Below are positions 58,506 through 64,000 of a stretch of 64,000 bases of DNA, piece after piece; positions within the stretch are counted from its first letter, which is position 1; each line of letters begins with the position of its first letter. This stretch comes from Punica granatum (taxonomy: Eukaryota; Streptophyta; Magnoliopsida; Myrtales; Lythraceae), in NCBI RefSeq assembly GCF_007655135.1, contig NC_045127.1:16463699-16527698 (forward strand). The letters are read 5' to 3'. Under the pieces are notes generated by a model. That model saw only the letters and a program-made list of their open reading frames with translations. It was not told where the DNA came from and made no database searches. The translations under genes and the position numbers were made by a program.

Positions 58506-60072
58506 ATCTTAATATTCATTCTGTAATTCTTTTCCTACAATTTGTTAAAATGCTTAGAAAGAAAGGATCGATGCTCATGATGTTTGTCTTCATTCTTTTC
58601 GTTGACACATATCTTCTGCAGATCCCGCGATTGCTTTATAATCTAGATTCGTTATGGATCCTCTTGTAAATACAAAGATTGCTATATTACCAAGACACCT
58701 TCACTGTCATGCAAATTGTATGGTAAAAAATATCGGCAAAAGCAACTCTCTCTTCTTATAATTGTTTATCGTGCCTCCAATCTCAAACTCCGAATTCCCA
58801 GTCCTAGAAAGTTCTTTTGGTTCGAAACGGGAGAAGACATCATCTTGTGGAGTTCTAGGTTTTTATTATTCATGTGCATTATCTCCTACTTATCAGCATC
58901 TTTCGGATGGATTGTGTACAGGTTTATCGGGATAGTAGCCACGATCATTTTGTTCTTCTTCCTTTTGGTCAGTGGTATTGTATATGTATAGATGAGTTAT
59001 TCTTATATATTTACTATCAGGTGCTTTTAAGGGCTGAATTTGATGATTATAAATTTTGTGATGTGAGCTCGATAAATGTGATCAGGAAGCGGAACGCGTA
59101 CCTACCAAGACATAAATACACCAGCAGAACGCGTACCTAACTTTTGAGGTTCATAATTGGAAAAATATTCCTTGATTCTCATGATTAATGTCGTGTTAAA
59201 CTATTCATGTAAGGATGTTTCATTAAACTATTTTATGAAATTAGGTGAAGAGCTCCGGTATGATGCCAATTATATTCTTGACATCCTAACAAGCTCTTCC
59301 TAGAACACTAGTGCACGCTTTACCAGTATATAAGTGCTTTAAACAAGACTGTAGTTGCTTGGCTCTAGGAGGTGAATTTGTCTCTTAAAGTTGATTCTAT
59401 TTACAAATGTCGCATTTTTGCTGGTATGAATTTTTTTCCCCTGCAAATGCTCTTTATCTTCCCACCAACATATTACTAATCATTTTTTTTCAACTATTAA
59501 TACACGTTTCTACATTCGAACACCAATGATGTGAGCGGACAATTGAAACAACAAGGAGCATGAACTGTGGAACTGCTGACTAGATAGATTCAATTTTTGG
59601 TTGGTACCCTTATACTTTATTATAATTTTTGTACTTGCATCATGATTCATGAATTTGAGCTTTGCACAACTTATATATTATGTACTTACTTATTAACTAT
59701 TCAAGTGAGATGCACATTTTACGAACTAAAAAATTTTGGACAAAAACAAGAAAAAAAAAAAAGAAATTCAAGCTTATCTTATATTTGTTCGCTTATCAAA
59801 TGAAGAACTTATGGACATGCAAAATACGTGCAACGCGCGTAGCCTTCCGACTAATAATATATAAAAGTTGAAGTCCACAATATAAGAGCTCCGTTTGAAA
59901 ACCCTCAGCTCTTGGTTCAACATCATTAGCGGTTAGAATGATTTAGTTCAAAAACCCTCAATTACTCCATTTCAAGACATTATTTGTATATTTAATGAGG
60001 TTCATGTGTTACGCTGCGCCACCTATATTTCTTCTTTTTTTAAAATTACTTTCCCAAATATAAATTGTTCGA
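58506..60072. other. Intergenic DNA with one Helitron-like end
   Basis: At 59826-59850 a palindrome ACGTGCAACGCGCGT is followed by CTAA and then T, resembling a Helitron 3' end. Overlapping frames at 58716-59140 are hydrophobic and unrecognised. Nothing else supported. Confidence 0.3.
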
Positions 60073-60960
60073 TTTCATGGGAAATACATAATACGACTTA
60101 ACCGGGGTTAATGAGAGCATATGCATGCACTTTAAACTCAAAACAAACATAAGTTAACTTTGATTCCAAGAAAAATCAATAACACTCACATATGAATAAA
60201 TAAGTAGTTAACATAAAACTCATAGGTTGTGATTCCGATTCAATTCATATACTTCCGCAAAATTTTATGACATGTATCTTACGATCGAGGATGTCGGTGG
60301 GCTCACTCTACCGGCAAGCTTGGTCGGAGGGTGGGGTCACCAGCGAGGGCAACCCCACCCCGACACCAGATCTGTAACTTCTATAATTTCTATACCATTA
60401 TGTAACTTCTATAAAACATTTTGTACTATTAAGTTACAATTTCAAAAAAGTTTGCACCATCATGTAACTTATGTAAAATATTTTGGCACCCTTCTGTTTA
60501 CTGTTTTGGTCATGTTACAAAGGTGCTGACACGTAGTGTGCCACGTTAGCGTCGAACTAACGGTGTCAATCACGAGATGACATAATGTACTATATTGAAA
60601 TGGTTTTGAAACTTAATGTACCAAAAAGTTATCAAAAAATATTTTGGACCAACTTGTAATATTTATGAAACTTTTTGAACCACCAGTGCAATTAACCCCA
60701 AAAATTAATATGGTGTCATCTTAGAGTGACGTTGATTTCATGAGAAATGCATAATACGACTGAAGCAGGGTTACAAAGAGCATATGCATGCACTTTAAAC
60801 TCAAAAGGAACATAATTTAACTTTGATTCCAAAAAAAAAAATCAATAACACACACATATGAACAAATGATTAGTAAACAAAAATTTACCGATCATGATTT
60901 CGACTCAATGCATATATTATCACTTACGTAAATTTCTATGAAGTGTATCTTATGATCGGG
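60073..60960 (+). repeat. Direct duplication (60073-60288 and 60734-60960) around an inserted block
   Basis: Both copies contain GAGCATATGCATGCACTTTA, AACTTTGATTCCAA and GTATCTTA-GATCG. The intervening 60289-60733 starts with a GC-rich GGTGGGGTCACC block like the cores at 2.8 and 7.5 kb and continues with GTAACTT / TTTTGTACTATTAAG / GTACC modules like those of the MITE at 62251-62676. It is therefore probably mobile-element sequence. Confidence 0.6.
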
Positions 60961-61156
60961 AGCCTGCAGATTTGATGATTTTTTTTAAAGCGGCAAAGGA
61001 GAGATTAAAAATTAAAATAAATATGATAAATTTAAAAAATAGTAAATTTGAAAAGAAATTTCTAGAAAATAAAAAAGTAAAATGATAATTTAAATAAATT
61101 TCTTTTAAAAAAAGAAATAAAAAAGATGATTGTCCAGTAGAGACTCGGCTCATTGA

Positions 61157-61415
61157 GAGCCCGAGTAGCACCGGCGCAAACGAACCCCACCAGGAGGTGG
61201 AATAGGTACTTCACTAGCCAAAAACCGACCCCACCGAAAGGTGAGACCTTGGAAGCGGCACTCCACTAGCCGAAGGCACGCAGCCGACTCTCGGCTAGGG
61301 CCCAGGCTTGCAGGTGCAATTAGCACATACCTACCCCAATGATAAGAAGCCCATAACCCATCGCCTTAATGCCCCCACTTGGATCACAAGCCGGTGCTAC
61401 CGAGTTCGGCGGTTA
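61157..61415. repeat. GC-rich block bounded by short inverted repeats
   Basis: Left CCCGAGTAGCACCGGC pairs with right GCCGGTGCTACCGAGTTCGG over about 20 bases. Inside, a CACTAGCC-AA module occurs twice (about 61212 and 61266) and ACCCCACC recurs. It is much richer in G+C than its flanks. I do not recognise a family; it has no coding frame and does not look like tRNA or rRNA. Confidence 0.45.
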
Positions 61416-61584
61416 AATACCGTCGTCACACGTATAAACTTGTGTAGAAACTAATATATTTTCAATGTGGGAATCTCTTGCCCATTATTTACCTGAAAAA
61501 TTGCATTAAACAAATGGGGATGAGTAGGCCTGACACATGCATGCGCCAAACCATATCTCCGGCTGGTATGCCACGACATTTCTG

Positions 61585-61621
<37 letters not shown>

Positions 61622-62250
61622 TAGTTATTTCCCAATTCTTTGAAAAAGTTGATTAGATAAAATTTATTTCGCATTATCAAATTAATATTGCAAATTGAGA
61701 TAAACTTTGTTTTGCAGGACCAAATTAATATTGAAAAGTAATTCAATTTTTGCACATTTATTTATATGTGTCGAAAAATATGATGAGTATGGTACATTTT
61801 CTGGAATGTATTTAACTAACAAAGGCTAAAAGGAGGTCGTGTATGATATATTGGTATTCATAATCAAGTAATTATAATATTATATCAATTAACAAAGTTA
61901 ATATCCAGCATTCAATTAATCAAAAAATTGAAAAAAGGAAGCTTGATGTAATAATTATAAAACACGACGTTTTAATATATACAAATATTTGAAATGTCTA
62001 TATATGGAATTAAGTTTATGATTATATAAATATTTATCCTATTACCTACATAGGGGTAAAACTTATATATTGATAAACATATAGATATGATGAAATTTTT
62101 AATTGACTCTATTTCATTTATTTAAATCCTACAATTGAATCTTTTTAATATCCCTATTAACTGCATGAGAGTAAAAATTTCATATGTCTATTGATATATA
62201 GATATGATAACTTTTTAAAAAATAATTGATTATTTATTTATTTATTTAAA

Positions 62251-62676
62251 TGGTAAATTGTATTGATGGTCCAAAAAGTTTTACAAATGTTTCAATATGG
62301 TACAAAAAGTTTTTTTTTTTTGCTACTTGATGGTACAAAATATTTCAAAGTTATTTCAGTATAGTACAAACCGTCATCTCGCCATTGATGTCGTAAAGCC
62401 GTCCTTTACAAAATCTGTAAATTTTACACCATCATGTAACTTACGTAAAATATTTTGTATTATTAAGTTACAACTTCAAAACATTTTGCACAATCATATA
62501 ATGTCCCACAAAAATCGATTTTGCACCATCAGCGTCGACTTGACGGCGTTAATGGCGAGATGACAATTTGTACCATATTAAAACAACTTTGAAATATTTT
62601 GTATTATCAAATAGTAAAAAAAACTCTTTGTACCATTATTTATAAAAAAAATTTGGACCACCAATACAATTTACCA
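62251..62676. mobile_element. MULE-type MITE (426 bp) with TGGTAAATTGTATTG ends
   Basis: Ends TGGTAAATTGTATTGATGG and CCACCAATACAATTTACCA are inverted. Perfect 9-bp target duplication TTATTTAAA (62242-62250, 62677-62685). The foldback interior has GTAACTTACG, TACAAAATATTTC and CGTCATCTCGCC modules with inverse partners. Confidence 0.88.
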
Positions 62677-62932
62677 TTATTTAAATCTTAAGACTGAATC
62701 TTTTTAACCTATATATTATTATTTATTTTAAAAAATTGTAAATTATATTAAAATAATTTTTTCATATAATTCAATATTTTATTAAAATTTTGCATTTAAT
62801 GCGGTGTCAAACATAGAATTTATATTTTCCTTATGAATAGTATTTTTAAAGATATTTACCTTTCTAATACAACATTATTTAAATATTTACCTTTATAACC
62901 TTACATATTGTCTTATTATTAAGTATATATAA

Positions 62933-62937
<5 letters not shown>

Positions 62938-62980
<43 letters not shown>
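62938..62980. repeat. (TA)n microsatellite
   Basis: Uninterrupted AT dinucleotides, next to the 5' end of the Helitron-like element. Similar runs mark joints in the 17-19.8 kb array. Confidence 0.9.
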
Positions 62981-62983
<3 letters not shown>

Positions 62984-63344
62984 GAATATAGATTATTTTA
63001 AGCAAATTATATTTTATCAAATACAGTCTCGCGTTGCGGTGGTACTTTAAAATATACGTGAATATTAATAGGGATTATAATGACCTGTTTTTTCCTTCGA
63101 ACATTAGGCACATCTTTTGAAGGATTTAACATTTTTTTATATTTATAATCTCCCGTATCATAATCGTAAAATTATTTTAAAAAAAAACTGTCATATCATA
63201 AACCCAATCTCCGTTTGTTTGTTAAGTAATAGTTTTTTTTTTTCCAATTCCTTTTAATTTTTTAAAACCTCATTGGTTGAACAAACAGCGAATCAGACCT
63301 GCTGTCAGCGGTAAGGTCTGGTGGGGACTCGTTAGGGTTTTGGT

Positions 63345-63373
63345 TCTCCTCCTCCTCCTCCTCCTCCTCCTCC
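63345..63373 (+). repeat. (CTC)n / (CCT)n trinucleotide run in a promoter
   Basis: CTC repeated about nine times immediately before a TATA box. The long frames through it on both strands are caused by the repeat. Confidence 0.85.
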
Positions 63374-63382
63374 TATATAAAA
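63374..63382 (+). promoter_or_regulatory. TATA box of a gene leaving the right edge
   Basis: TATATAAAA is followed about 30 bases later by a CT-rich leader (from about 63405), the usual plant spacing. Confidence 0.55.
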
Positions 63383-63404
63383 TCAAATCCTCACTCTCGC
63401 TCTC

Positions 63405-63491
63405 ACTCATCCCCATTTCCTTTCCCTTCCGTTCCCTTCCCACAATCACAGTCTCTCCGGCGGCCGCAGACGTCTCTCCTCTGGAACATTG
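63405..63491 (+). other. Probable 5' UTR exon of an unidentified gene
   Basis: Pyrimidine-rich leader ending at CATTGAG|GTGAATG, a possible donor. No convincing coding start appears before the window ends. The last 500 bases contain a short GGAT repeat (63737-63754) and a second TATA-like motif at 63845. The product cannot be named. Confidence 0.35.
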
Positions 63492-64000
63492 AGGTGAATG
63501 CCCCGTTCCCCGTCCCACCAAATCCGAAGCAACGTTGTGATTTCTTACATTTGTTTATTATCAATTGTTCAACTGATTTGATTGCTCTGCGTCGACAGTC
63601 AGTCCAATTTTGAATACGAAGTCCGTCGTCCGCGTCAATTAGTTGATTAGTTGCATGAAGTCGATATTTTTGCGTGTTCCGTTTGTCGTCGGAAAGCTTT
63701 GGATCTATGTAGCTAGGGATCGATGAGAGGTTGGTGGTGCGGTGACTGATCGGATCGGATGGATGGATGGCTCTACAAACCGAGTCAACAGCGGGCACCG
63801 GTCGATGGTGACCTGACTGCCGCTTGGAGCCTACATTGATCAGCTATATAAAAAGCTGCAGCCGGTTGAAGATCCCTGAAACTCAAAAGAACTTGGTAGT
63901 TTCATGATACAATACCCGGCTACATTCCCATCACCTCCTCACCATCAGTCACTCTTGAATATCGATCGATTCTTCGATTTGATCAATTGATCTTTTCACT

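Larger units (their letters stand above)
61621..62992 (-). mobile_element. Helitron-like non-autonomous element carrying a MITE
   Basis: On the minus strand it starts TCTATATTCTAC after an A (62993) and ends AATAACTAG before a T (61620), the A|TC...CTAG|T layout of Helitrons. It is an inverted copy of 24838-26356. Removing the 426-bp MITE and its 9-bp duplication leaves about 0.94 kb. The terminal hairpin is weak here but clear in the other copy. No coding capacity. Confidence 0.6.

Noticed and set aside
61370..61420. Possible 5S rRNA or tRNA-like sequence
   Set aside because: GAGTTCGGCGGTTAA resembles 5S phrases by chance, but the rest of the 5S sequence and any cloverleaf are absent.
63277..63521. 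Leu-rich/Arg-rich frames over the CTC repeat
   Set aside because: Homopolymeric runs produced by the trinucleotide repeat in a promoter.

Overview
This window looks like nuclear DNA of a flowering plant. It has many short exons with GT-AG introns, AT-rich introns and intergenic DNA, a plant-type plastid ferrochelatase, a nuclear gene for a mitochondrial complex I subunit, and plant-style transposons (MULE, hAT-like, Helitron-like, LINE, tRNA-derived SINE). I would guess a eudicot, but the sequence alone does not fix the species.

Four protein genes are supported. (1) 8204-10052, + strand: two-exon gene for the PSST/NDUFS7 subunit of mitochondrial complex I (207 aa). (2) 12374-16105, - strand, tail to tail with the first: nine-exon FC1-type ferrochelatase (503 aa by my splice model), last step of heme synthesis. 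(3) 30092-32616, + strand: four-exon gene for a Lys/Glu-rich protein of unknown function with a ubiquitin-like-looking N-terminus and four degenerate internal repeats. A rearranged, exon-1-less copy lies just upstream at 27721-28746. (4) 38622-54168, + strand: a 15.5-kb gene with 20 coding exons for VPS52 (705 aa), a subunit of the GARP tethering complex. The right edge holds a TATA box, a CTC repeat and a probable leader exon of a gene that continues past the window. These genes share no pathway; they are ordinary housekeeping neighbours.

The rest is mostly mobile and repetitive DNA. 1-1090 is a decayed Mutator transposase. 2.7-8.0 kb holds a tandem duplication and several foldback MITEs with GGG...CCC ends and 9-bp target duplications. 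17.1-20.2 kb is an AT-rich tandem array carrying nested MITEs and SINE fragments, followed by a 5'-truncated LINE (20.2-22.9 kb). 23-27.5 kb has Helitron-like ends, two MITE copies in opposite orientation and foldback elements. 35.5-37.5 kb is a LINE endonuclease half interrupted by a hAT-like element. 51.87-52.62 kb is a hAT-like element inside a VPS52 intron. 58.1-58.5 kb is a candidate solo LTR. 60-63 kb has more duplications, a Helitron copy and a MITE.

I found no convincing new biochemical system. The most informative signals are evolutionary. Two duplicated segments (4.8-6.3 kb; and 24.8-26.35 versus 61.6-63.0 kb) carry different MITE insertions in each copy, so the window contains its own empty-site controls. 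In the second pair, two different MITEs hit nearly the same position independently.
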